Origin: Blastocystis hominis | Taxonomy: Eukaryota; Sar; Bigyra; Opalinata; Blastocystidae | Direction: 5' to 3' | Assembly (NCBI RefSeq): GCF_000151665.1 | Contig: NW_013171817.1 | Location: 1-64,000 of the forward strand | Length of the DNA: 64,000 bases | In this document: positions 38,941 through 49,211 of the stretch, piece after piece | Position numbering within the stretch: the stretch's first letter is position 1 | Layout of the letters: each line of letters starts with the position of its first letter | Program-made: the position numbers and the translations under genes | Notes under the pieces: model-generated | What the model was told of the DNA's origin: nothing | The model's input: only the letters and a program-made list of their open reading frames with translations | Databases searched by the model: none

Positions 38941-40649
38941 ATGTTGGTGACTCAAAGGATGAATGAAAACGAGGTACAAGTTGCGTTTTCTCCTCTAAAG
39001 GAGGATAGTCCAGCACCGAAAAAGTATTCTCTGACTTTTAATTTCAAACGCAGGAAGATCGTCCCACTATCAGATACGCAGCTTTTATCGCCTCCGAAGG
39101 TATTTTATTTCAAATCCAAAGCTAATTGTTAGGATGCAATGAAGCGAAGGCACGATTCTGTTGAGAACGAAGAAGCAGCATTTATTCCAAAGAAAATTGA
39201 TATAGAAAAGGAAATTCAGTCCTTTATCACCACTCCATTACTAGAAATTTCCTCAGATGGAGGTGCTCATGTACTGTGCTCGCTATTTCTATAATCTAGA
39301 TAACCCATTCTGTAAATAGCAACACGTACGTTCAACACCGACTCTCCGAGCCATCATCCGTCTCATCAACCATTCCTTCAAGTGCAGTACTCTCTCTTCG
39401 CATTTCAGTGACATAGACGCCTAATTCAGGCACACCCTCTTCCTCTCAATCACGCGAATACCTTCTTCCTGACGACGTATCATCCTCTCATTCCGCCTAT
39501 CTTCTCCAAGCCATTCATCAAATCGTAATCGAAAACCAAAACCTTCTACACTCTCTTCTCAGCCACTCCTCCTCCTCCTCCTCCTCCTCACACACCACCG
39601 AGCTCTCCCAGCACATCGACGAGTTAGAGTCTCAGCTTCTCGCCGAGAAATCGCGATCCACACAATTAACGAACTATCTCAACGATTGCATGGAATCAAA
39701 CGACTCAGTACGACTCTCCATTCAATGACTAGCAGCTCTCGCTTCAGCTGGAGGCGGCGCGACGCGAGCTACGCGAGGTTCGATCGGTGAACGCGGAGTT
39801 TGTAGGGATGGACGAAGGGAGTGATGAAAGAGTTTGCTGTCGAGAGGAGCGAAGATTGCGATGGAGCAGAACGAAGAAGTGGTCGGGAGATTGCAGAAGC
39901 GATGTGCGGAGTTGGAGGAGGAAGTGGAGAGCGCGAAGTGGAGGAGTGTGGAGAGAAGGGAGGCGAGGAATGGATGGAAGCGATGGATGGAGGGAAGGGA
40001 GTGGAATGGAGAAGTGCCTTGGAGCGATTTGAACAAGGAGAAGCAGAGGAGTGAATCAGTGAATGGAAGATTGAATGAATCAGTGAATGAAATATCAAAT
40101 GGAAGATTGAATGAATCATTGAATGAATCGTTGAATGAATTATCAAATGGAAGAATGAATGAATCATTGAATGAATCATCGAATGAATCAAAGGAATCCA
40201 AAGAATCATCAAATACACAACACTTTTCAAATGAATCATTGAATGAATCCCATCTCACCAATTCCCCGGATTCTCCAACTCCTTTGCTTTCATCCACTTC
40301 CTCCTCTCTTTCTAACTCGCAATCCACGCTTCAAACTCACTCAGACAGCGCAGAGAAAAAAGACGATCCCGCCTTCGACTCTGTCGAGTGGTCCGAATCG
40401 ATGCGAACCGCCAGCTCGCTTCAATTCATGAATCAGCTGCTTATCCAGCAGCTCGCCGAAGAGCGAAAACGAAGCAGCGAAGCCGTGTCCAGCGAGGTTT
40501 GGAAGCAGACGAAAGAAGAAGCGGAAAGTCTGCGTTGCGCGTTAGAAAAAGCGAAGAAAGAAAACGAAGAGCTTCGCGATTTGCTCAGCAAAACCGATCT
40601 GACCGACTACCAGCTTTTAGAAGATTCGCAGGAAGGCAGCGAAATGTAA
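38941..40649 (+). CDS. Coiled-coil protein with NES-repeat insertion
   Basis: It begins near ATG 38,941 (or 38,959), 35 nt after the SMS stop. Introns at 39100-39132, 39271-39299, 39387-39416, 39708-39732 and 39798-39832 keep the frame. The body is a long heptad-type coil: QHIDELESQLLAEK, QLSLQLEAARRELREVRSV, GRLQKRCAELEEEVESAKW, and after an insertion RCALEKAKKENEELRDLL. The insertion (about 40,050-40,260) reads LNESLNESLNELSNGRMNE and is encoded by the GAAT microsatellite unit. It ends DSQEGSEM at 40,649, tail to tail with the SMN gene 1 nt away. No family is identified beyond coiled coil. Confidence 0.65.
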
Positions 40650-40650
40650 T

Positions 40651-41430
40651 CTACCCACTCATGATTTTATTGTGTTTGGAGAAAACAAAGCATTGTTTGC
40701 GTTGACGTACCATCATGTAGCGACCTGCTGCATACCCTGCCTGGTACCACGCCAAGAGAAGCTGGGAGAGATATTCCTGCTCCTCTGCGTCTGGTACTGA
40801 GGGCAGAGCCGATGCGTAGAAATTCGGCGTGTTCAATGCAGGAGGGGCCGCATATTGGGAAGCAGAGGGATCCATGTAGGGATAGTATGCAGCTGCTGGA
40901 GGCTGTGCAGGAATCGAGGCTGAAGGAGCAGCTGGCTCGCTCTTTGGCTTCGATGGATTCACCTTCTTCGGTTTGGGACTGGGAGCAGGCTCATTGACTG
41001 TCTCGGACTCTTCTGGAACAGACTGAATGGGAGCATCCGCCTTCTTCGAGGTGAATAGCTCAGAATCACCATCATCAACCATTTCGTCAAACTGTTCAGA
41101 TGCATCTTTTTTATAAATAGTCTAGCACGTAATATATGTTTCAAATCACTTACTACAAGCTTTGCCTTCTTTTGCTTTTCTTTTGCTCTAAAATGTGAGT
41201 CATTTGTGCCAAATTATACTGTTTTGGCTTTTTGTCTAGTTTATGGGAAGTAACGGCACGTTCAAAGGCCTATTCAAACAGAACATTCCGTTTCTACTTA
41301 CATCGAGCAGCGCATCATCTCTCCACGCAAACTCGTCCATTGGAGCTACTTCCTCGACTGGTTGTGATTCCATCAAAGTATCTATGATGCTTTTAATGCA
41401 GTGTATGTGTGTTTCGTGATAGTCTTTCAT
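40651..41430 (-). CDS. Survival motor neuron (SMN) homologue without Tudor domain
   Basis: Three introns of about 32 nt join exon 1 (MESQPVEEVAPMDEFAWRDD, then ALLDAFERAVTSHK, the Gemin2-binding helix) to a lysine-rich linker (KQAKEKQKKAKLV), an acidic segment (EQFDEMVDDGDSELF), a proline-rich middle (PAPSPKPKKVNPSKPK) and the C-terminal YG box, YLSQLLLAWYQAGYAAGRYM. SMN with Gemin2 assembles Sm cores of spliceosomal snRNPs. No Tudor domain is present between the two ends, as in the fission-yeast protein. The start could be ATG 41430 or the ATG of MESQPV about 20 codons later. The last 15 residues after the YG box may be poorly conserved. It fits an intron-rich genome. Confidence 0.85.
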
Positions 41431-42016
41431 TTCTCAATCCAATAAAACAAGATTTGTTTTGGAAGTTTGATGGATACAAATACTCGCAGAAAACTATTTT
41501 TGCATATGTATCATATCATGTTCGTGTTTTATGATATTATTTTAATGTATTAGTAAAGACATTGTATTCGTTCATTCTTAAACATTGGAAACTAGAGAGG
41601 AAAGACAGTAGAATCTATTATAAGGATTGCATGGTACAACACTGAGAAAAACTAAAAACAACCAATTCATCCGACTTTCGTTTCATTGCAATATGTATAG
41701 TATACAGCCATCCCAAATATGTTTCACAAGACAAAAAGAATCATCCGTTCAACTAATTCTTCACACTCATTGCTCATTTCAACTATTCCTATACCTTGCA
41801 GCATACAAAAAGACAATCATCCAAATAAAATCATCGCAAACTCAAAAACTGTGTCAACGTGATTTCTCTTACCGATTACAGAAATAAGAACTCTCGAATA
41901 AAGATAAAATCGAAAAAATCACAAAGAAGAACTGAGAATAAAATGGAAAAATGAAGAAATAGAAGAATGCCAACAAAAGAGCCAGTTTTTGGACATCTTT
42001 CATTTATTATTCCAAA
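41431..42016. other. Spacer between divergent SMN and SARAF genes
   Basis: AT-rich; the open frame at 41627-41887 shows no protein features. It presumably contains both promoters. Confidence 0.5.
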
Positions 42017-43059
42017 ATGAGGAAAACGATTATTATAGTTCTCTTTGCCCTCATTGCTTCCGCATGGGGGTATTATTATAATTATGATTCAAACTATAAT
42101 TCCAATGCAAATAAAGTACTACTATCTTCTGTTCAAACTCTTACATTTTCGAAATCAAAATATACTACAGGAAGGAGATCTAGGTTTGTTTTGTTGTTGC
42201 TTGTTATTCTAGACCCATTCCTCAAATGACCTGCGAGAGAGGTTCTGCGAGCTGCTCATTCGCTCCTTCGAGCATGCAGTGCTACAACCGAGGATTTGAT
42301 GGAAGGGATGTCCAAGTTGTCTTTTTTGAGTTAATTTATGGATAGTGGGAATGCAAAGCTGAACTGGATAAAGGCGTTTCTTTGGGAGAAACGGTAGTTT
42401 CGTGTGAAGGATACGATTATCCAGGTAGGGGGTATTTCCTTTGATGAAATATCTAGATGATCCGTATATCCTTGTGGGTTCCTGTGGCGTGCGATTTAAG
42501 CTTGAACGCAACGCGGACTATGGTACGTATCATAATCATCATCGCCGTGGATACAACGGCTACAACGATTACAATGACTACAATGACTACAATGGTGGAG
42601 GTTTTTGGTCATGGTTCGATAACATTGCTAATTTCATCTTCACTGTTTCTTCCATGAATTCATTTTATTATAGATCATCTTTATTTTGTTTATTATTTGG
42701 ATCATCGGGTTCAACACTGTCCTCAAAGTCCTCTTCTTCCCATTGAACATATTCAGCTCTCTCTTCTGTTGCTGTCTTCGCTGCTGCCGATCTCCTTATC
42801 GTCCACATCATTCTTATCACTATCCCTTCTTCACGCCTCCCTACTTCGACGTATCCTCCCATCGATCTGGCTCATCTCGTAGAACTCATTCGGAAATGGA
42901 TGGATGTGGTACGAGATGGGAAGACAGCGAGAGCGAGCGGACCGCGCCTACTACCGATCGCCTGACTACACGCACTACGATCACAGCTATTACCATGATA
43001 GCAGTTCGGACGATTCGACACACACATCGACGTCGTATGCTTCCACCGAGCGAAGATGA
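42017..43059 (+). CDS. SARAF homologue (store-operated calcium entry regulator)
   Basis: Six exons with introns at 42184-42212, 42316-42345, 42425-42456, 42645-42673 and 42851-42882 (29-32 nt). A signal peptide (MRKTIIIVLFALIASAWG) is followed by the SARAF luminal domain: KVLLSSVQTLTF, YTTGRR, IPQMTCERGSASC, CYNRGFDGRDVQWECKAEL, ETVVSCEGYDYPDDPYILV and GSCGVRFKLE, which closely follow the human protein. A Tyr/Asn-Asp repeat linker, one membrane helix (IFILFIIWIIGFNTVL) and a cytosolic tail rich in Cys, Arg, Tyr and Ser (AYYRSPDYTHYDHSYYHDS) come next. In animals it sits in the ER and slows STIM/Orai calcium entry. Stop TGA at 43,057; TGTTTGTT at 43,103. Confidence 0.9.
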
Positions 43060-43098
43060 TTTTACGTTGTTTATTATTATTATTATTATTTCATTGTT

Positions 43099-45433
43099 TC
43101 ATTGTTTGTTGCAATAAACAATGCAGTGAACTAGGAAAAGACGAAGTAGGAAAGAAAGCACAGCGATGAATACGCTCAATGCTACGATCCATAGCCAAAG
43201 CTGCGAAGAAGAAGAAGAAGAAGAAGAAGAAGAAGGTTTGGAAATGGTTTGATCGGGTTTTGATGGCGAATCCTTCGAAGACTGTGTACTTTTGTCTTGT
43301 GAAATCGTCGATGATTGCGCGTTGCAGGTATCCAAGCAGGGGAGGAGAATCTGCACGACATTCGCAGCGTTGTATCCCTCCATCTGCTGCGCTTTCCAGC
43401 ACTGGATTCGTTCCACGCGCGATCCGCAAGCGCATTTCGCCACGATTTCCTGCTCGCATTTCCCACAAACTCCCTCATGACACACCAATCGACAGCCGTG
43501 TTTGCATCCCTGCAGCGGCTTCCCACACACTTTCCCACACGAGAAAAATCCCGAATCGCTCTTCCCACTCACCTCGCGACACTCGAACGTTTTCGACGTT
43601 TTCCCGCAGAAACACGGGCGTTTCACGGGCTGATGGCAAGGATCGCAGGCGCCCGCATGGCAGAACACGCGCGAGCAGGGATGTGGACAGCCAGGACGCC
43701 CTGGACAGAGTTGTTTGCACGTTTCGCAAGGCGTTTCGCTGGAATGGCAGCGCAAGGAGCAAGTCTACGAAGCAGCGCGTCGGTTTTCCTACGTGTTTCC
43801 CGCAACTCAACAGTTTTCCACACGGCTGATCGCAACACACTACCTTGTTTTTCTCCGAACAACGAACCTGGAGCGTTTCATGCCCTCCTGCGCAACGAAT
43901 CTCCACCAACTCTGCACAAGGCGGACAAGGCTCGCCTTCATGGCAAATAGCAGAACATGTGTGGCCACACGGAAGCGCTTTTCCGCAAGGCAATGTACAA
44001 GGTGGGCATTTCCCAGCGTGACATTGATGTTCCTGGATGTGTGGATGGCTACAATGCGATGGTTTGGTGCAGAGCTGTGGACAAGGAGGGTAGAGCGAGC
44101 GCCGGTAGTCTTTGCAGAGCACCGTCTGCGTGGTGGCGCCGCAGTCACACGTGATTGTGACGGTGAGCAAGCAAGGCGGACAATTACCCGAATGACAAGG
44201 CAATTGACAAGTGTGTCGTCCGCAGGAGAGTGGCTTATTGCAGATCTACGAGAGAAAAGAACGCGCGAGGCTGCCACCTGTGTGCAAGGAGCGTGCTGGC
44301 CGTCGCAACAACGCCGATTGCATCGATGAACTCCGCAGGCTTTCAGCGCGTTGCATCGCGTGGTGCAAAGAAGAACCTCGCTGCATTTACATTGCTTCTG
44401 TGTGGCTCCGCAGCGGCAAGCCTTCAAAACGAATTGCTCGCAAGGTGGACAAGGTGGAGGGTGGCAAGAATGAGGACAGCGATGTCCGCACGCCAGCAGA
44501 CGATCGCAGGTTTGGTGGCAAGAAGGTGTGGCCGCCGTGCACGGCAAATCGAACTCTGAGGACACAACCAAACGCCCGAGCCCTACGCTTTTTCCCGCAG
44601 AAGCACGTGCGAGGCGGGAGGGTGGGGCAGGGCGGGCATTCGCCTTCGTGGCAAGGGAGAGAACAAACATGGTGGCCGCATTGCAGCGGCTTATTGCATA
44701 TTTTACCACAGGAATAATGCGCGGACACGTCTTGACCGCAGGGAACGTCGCGCGATTCGCTGCCACAAAAACAGGTCTGGTGGATCGTCTGCGCGCAGTC
44801 GGGACAGGGACCATAATGGCATTTGTGGCGGCAGCGGTGCTTTCCGCAGGAAAGCCATTTCAAACAGGGGAGAGAGCACAGGTTTTCGGGCGATTCTTGG
44901 TGCTGCAGACTGCAACGAACGGTTCGCTTCGTCTTACCGCATGGGCAGGAGATGGTGACAATGCGAGGGCAGGGAGGGCAAGGACCTGCGTGGCAGCGTT
45001 CATTACAGACGTGACCACAGGGAAGAGTACGACCACAGAGATTGCCACAACTGTGGGGAGGAAGCCAGGGATCGAATTCTGGATTTTCCTTCTTTCCACA
45101 ATAACAAAAGTAGCGATTGGGAACGGCGGTGTTTTCCTTGTTGCAATACTTGCTACAAAGTGAAAATAAACCAACTTCAGGTACCATGTCCACTCTCGAG
45201 ACACGGAAGAGGTAGATTGCTTATTCTTGATGGCCTCAATCATCCGCTTTTGAATACATGCTTGAGCCCTACAGGGTAACGTAGTAAGAAGAGCCAAAAC
45301 CAGGAACTCACACATCTCAAATGATAGATTGTAAAACAGTCCGGACATGACCAAATCGCCTCCTCCCTTCCAATCTACACGCTATCGTTATGTAGAAACA
45401 ACAAACATTTTCATTACAAACAACACATTCCAT
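43099..45433 (-). CDS. NFX1/NFXL1-type zinc-finger protein with RING and membrane helix
   Basis: It starts at ATG 45433 with MECVVCNENI; after a 32-nt intron, IWSCPDCFTIYHLRCVSSWA completes an NFX1-type RING. Further introns of 28-32 nt lie near 45,150, 44,580, 44,240 and 43,780. About eleven NF-X1 fingers follow, such as SCGNLCGRTLPCGHVC and CHAGPCPPC, CGHTCSAICHEGEPCPPC and GCRLVCHEGVCGKC. The protein ends with a serine tract and a membrane helix (LWLWIVALSVFIAVLSFLL), as in NFXL1 rather than NFX1. Likely an E3 ligase or RNA/DNA-associated regulator at a membrane. The start is only 1 nt after the stop of the upstream gene on the same strand. Confidence 0.88.
45400..45407 (-). terminator. 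Host 3'-end motif TGTTTGTT inside the NFX1 gene
   Basis: It lies 28 nt after the stop of the upstream MORN/LRR gene and falls at the first exon-intron border of the NFX1-type gene, so the two transcripts must overlap. Confidence 0.55.
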
Positions 45434-45434
45434 T

Positions 45435-48145
45435 TTAATGACTCAACCACTTCCCAATCGACTTCAACACCGCATCGCTGGTGCTATCATAGTCCAGATC
45501 CTTTGGTTTCTTGACAACGTTGCGGAAGCCCCAAGTTCGCAATCGGTTGTTCTCTATGAATCACTCACCAACATCATGTTGACTCTTTATTCTGCACGAA
45601 TTCATCATATTGAAACATCCCACACTCAGATTCACACTCTCCAAAGATGCATTATCTACGACTCAACGTCTGCTCCCCTCTCTCACCCTCAATCAGCAAA
45701 ACCGGACATTTATCAAACGCCATTGGCCCGAACGTGATCGTCTTCAGGTTATAATTGCCTATTCTCGATCCTTCTCTTCAATCCACACCCTGAATCATCA
45801 GCATCGACGAGCCTTTAAACGCTTTCTCAGGGAACTGAATCGACGTAATGCGAGGACAGTCTACACTTCACACTGCATCGATCGCTGCGACTGGTGAGAA
45901 CGCAGGACGCGATGGGGAGACAATCTTTCCCGAGATGGATCGTCATAAGCGAGGGCATATCTGCGATTGAATCGAAAACGAAAAGGCGAACTGCGGAGTT
46001 GGAACTGCGTGCAGCGAATCAACGCGCCTGCCGCCACAGTGACCGTCTTTAATTCTTCCATCGCTGCGAGATTAGAGAGAGAAAAAAGAAAGAAGAGTAC
46101 ATTCGATGGTGAGCGTGGTGACCGATTGGAGCTCGAGTTTGGAGAAAGAGAGTTCGGTGTAATGGCAGCCTGTGTGTGAGAATGCAAGAGAACTTAAGGA
46201 AACAGCAAATCTTTATGGTTTTGAGGGTTTTGATGGGAAGCTGGCCGAAATCCAGAAGGGAGGACTGGTTATTCCGAATTATACAATCTATAATAGAGAG
46301 AAAATCAAAAAGGAGAAGTACTGCGAAGATAAAGAGAGTGGATCATTAATGGTTGGTCGAGATCAAAATCCAATGAAACGTCTACGCGATGACAACGCGA
46401 TTCACGACCCAAACAATTGAAACAAAGATTACGCAGATCGCTGTTTTTAATTAGAAGCGGATAAATCGAAGCGAGAGACACCGAGAGAACCGGTTTTGTC
46501 GGATCGAAATTGCCGTAGAACACCATGGTTTCGGACTTTTGCTCTTGATGAAAACTTTCCTTGTAATGGCTCATTTGTAAAAGAATGTTGTTGAGCACTT
46601 CTTCATTCACGTCTATCCCTTTAATCCCTTTCGATTCCATTACAGATGTACGCCTTGGGCTCTCTGAGACAACACGGAAGCTTTTTCTTCTCGAAGAGCT
46701 CGAACGTTTGATCGGTGTACCGCATTTCATTGCGGTCTCCATAGTTCAAATCCTCCAAATTACAATTCTCCACGCGATGATAATGCAACTCGTTCATCTG
46801 TATATTCTTCTTTCCGTAATAGCCAACATCCTGGAAATAGTGCGGAGCTAAATACAAAGAACCTTCCTTATGCCGCTCTCCATTCACATATGTCCCAACA
46901 TACTTCAGCAAGCCCGTAAAATCGTACTCCTTGCCCACTCCATTATACTTGCCATTCTCAAACCGGCCTTCGTATCGCACATTTCCCATTGGATAGAACA
47001 GTTTCCCGTTGCCATGATACTTGTTATTCCTGAATTCGCCTTGATAGAGAAGCCAGCCATGCCCGTCGTACTCTTCTCCTTTTCCATGCCGAATCCCCAT
47101 GCAGAAATCGCCCTTGTACAACATCGCTAGCGTGTCTGAACTGTACTCGGCCTTGTCCTTCTCCGAGAACTTCACTCCGAAATGCAATTCACCGCGGATA
47201 TTGTACTGATGCTTCGTCCAAAATCCATCGTAGATGACCCGACTTCCCTGCATGTTGTACATCGCCACGTGGATCGCGACGATCTCGTTCCGATCCTTAA
47301 TAAAATCCGTGATCATCTCGTTCTTATAGGGCTTCAATTCTCTCCGAACCGTCTCCAGGAATTCATTGGGCTCCGCAGCGATACGGCACAGACAGTTCGC
47401 CCACTGTCCGTTGTAGTAGTGCGTGAAGAACGCGGAGATGAGCTGCTGATCAGCCCGATTTGATCCCTACCTCGAGAGAAAGCTCACCGATAGCCTTGCT
47501 CAGCATGATAAACTCCCAGAGATTCAGATGCTCCATTTCTTTGCACTTCTTCAGAAGGAGAGTCGCTCTCTAGAGAGAGACGAGAAGAAAGAAAGAGCTA
47601 CGCTCTCGTCGGCAGGGATGTTCTCCAAGAAGATTTCCACGTATTTCTCGACGTTGAACTTCACGTAAACATCCAGCAAATCCTATCCTAAATGGACAAA
47701 ACAACATCGCTACGCCTGTCGTGTACTGTCGCGTGGTCTTCGTTTTATTGATGAACGGATGGTAGAAGTTCTCGTCGAGGTGGATCTGCAGAAACTCTTG
47801 CGTCTATGGGGAAACGGGGAAAGGAAGAAATACCTTTTCTAGCTTCACCTCCGTCATGAGTTCTCGAATGAGTGGAGGTAACTACTTTAGATCGAACATG
47901 ACAGTGAAATACAGAGGAAGGAGTAATATAGCTTTCAAATTTGTCCAAGTGACTTATAAAGAAATCCAATTGATTCTACATGAACTGAGATGATGAAGGT
48001 TGGGTGTACACTCGCAATCTTGCCAAGCGCTTTAATCGCATTTCGGGTCTAAATAGAAAAAGGAACATGTGATTTACGTCTTCCGTAGCTGTAGTCTTCT
48101 GACGATCAATTTCCTATTTATTACCCTGCTCATCTGCATATACAT
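45435..48145 (-). CDS. Helical, MORN and leucine-rich-repeat protein (copy 3, intron-rich)
   Basis: Many introns of 25-37 nt. It probably starts at ATG 48145 (MYMQMSRKTTATEDTRNAI) with an alpha-helical region: LGKIASNQLDFFISHLDKF, KLEKTQEFLQIHLDENFY, DLLDVYVKFNVEKYVEIFL, CKEMEHLNLWEFIMLSKAI. MORN units follow near 47,150-46,900 (RHGKGEEYDGHGWLLYQGEF, YHGNGKLFYPMGNVRYEGRF), then BspA-type LRRs: LPIKTLKTIKICCCH, MEELKTVTVAAGALIRC, MPSLMTIHLGKDCL, CPRITSIQFPEKAF and NYNLKTITFGPMAF, ending IGKWLSH at TAA 45,437-45,435. The layout resembles copies 1 and 2, but the helical front is unlike theirs. The role is unknown; MORN units suggest membrane association. A few splice joins (near 46,640) are uncertain. 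Confidence 0.65.
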
Positions 48146-48199
48146 CGTCACTTCGACCTATTAAATTGGCTCGTTGGTTGACATATTCCTACTAATCAT

Positions 48200-48503
48200 T
48201 CACCAAAAGATACTAGGACAGGAAACGGCACCCTTCGGCTATACCTTATACCGCAAGTAGGGCACAATTGGTTCTATGTCAAAAATCGGTACAAATCAAA
48301 TACACCTATACACGACAGGCACTCTGTACAGTACATATGACAGCAAGTGTCTGGTAGAGAAATTTGATCTGGTGGAGAAATGTCATAACAAATACCTGAG
48401 ATAAACTGGGTGAGTAAAACATACAGCACATCTCTTTTTCGAATTTGCTATAGATGTAGTTTTGCAACAAAAGTCTTCTTTTCTCAAAATCCTGCACCAT
48501 CAA
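48200..48503 (-). CDS. RING-finger protein or N-terminal RING exons
   Basis: From an ATG near 48,503 the exons read VQDFEKRRLLLQNYIYSKF, then across a 29-nt intron CCICYDISPPDQ, then CCHMYCTECLSCIG, and across a 30-nt intron NQLCPTCGI. Cysteine and histidine spacing fits a C3HC4 RING, suggesting a ubiquitin ligase. The frame after CGI is not resolved; it may end soon or splice into the downstream MORN/LRR gene on the same strand, whose own start is placed at 48,145. Confidence 0.5.
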
Positions 48504-48687
48504 AAATAAATTTGAGAATGTTAGCTATTATCTCTATTTTTTGCTGTAGCTCCTTTTATTTCGCGCCTATTTTTTAGAGTCTATTTATCTTTGATTTTAC
48601 TGTAGAAATAAGAATAAATAAATTAGGTCATTAAATCAGGGACATATAAAATTAGGGTTGTGTTCTTGATGGACAGAATATTCTAAC

Positions 48688-49206
48688 ATGAAGGCTATTT
48701 TCTTTGCTTTCTCGTTGCTTTTTGTGTTCTCCTTAATTGGTGCAACTGAGGTTGATATCGACAACAGTTCGGTCGATAATCAGAATTTGAACTTCCCTAC
48801 TACGGAAGCTCCTACTGCTGAGGTTCCTACTACGGAAGCTCCTACTGCCGAAGTTCCTACAACTCTTGCCCCTACCACTTTGACTCCCACTACTGAAGTT
48901 CCTACTGAAGTTCCTACCACTTTTGCCCCTACTACTTTGGCTCCCACTACTGAAGTTCCTATTACTGAGGAACCTACCGCTGAAGTCCCTACCACTTTGG
49001 CTCCTACTGTAGTTCCTACCACTTTGGCTCCTACTGAAGTCCCCACCACGGCTGCTCCGGCTCCCGAGCCTACGAACTATACTGTTTGGATTATTGTGGG
49101 AATTGTTGTTATTCTGATTGGCTTCTTCATCATTGGTATGATTGTGAGAAATAAGAACAAGAAGGATAGAGAGAATCAGGGTGACGAGGGCAAACCTCTG
49201 ATTTAA
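48688..49206 (+). CDS. Mucin-like Thr/Pro-rich membrane protein
   Basis: 172 residues, no introns. A signal peptide (MKAIFFAFSLLFVFSLIGA) is followed by about 85 residues of a degenerate TEAPTAEVPTT / TLAPTT repeat, ideal for O-glycosylation, then one membrane helix (YTVWIIVGIVVILIGFFIIGM) and a basic-acidic tail (RNKNKKDRENQGDEGKPLI). It would be a type I surface glycoprotein. The repeat and membrane anchor resemble short mucin-like coat proteins of parasites. Stop TAA at 49,204 is 5 nt from the end of the convergent XPG gene. Confidence 0.8.
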   Translation: MKAIFFAFSLLFVFSLIGATEVDIDNSSVDNQNLNFPTTEAPTAEVPTTEAPTAEVPTTLAPTTLTPTTEVPTEVPTTFAPTTLAPTTEVPITEEPTAEVPTTLAPTVVPTTLAPTEVPTTAAPAPEPTNYTVWIIVGIVVILIGFFIIGMIVRNKNKKDRENQGDEGKPLI

Positions 49207-49211
49207 TTTAA

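Noticed and set aside
38907-40649. SMS-family enzyme and coiled-coil protein as one fused gene
   Set aside because: A 35-nt intron leads the SMS frame to a stop at 38,904 with TGTTTGTT 13 nt later, and a new ATG follows.
43179-45163. Several plus-strand open frames across the zinc-finger gene
   Set aside because: They oppose the NFX1-type gene; the minus strand carries regularly spaced Cys/His fingers and matching splice sites.
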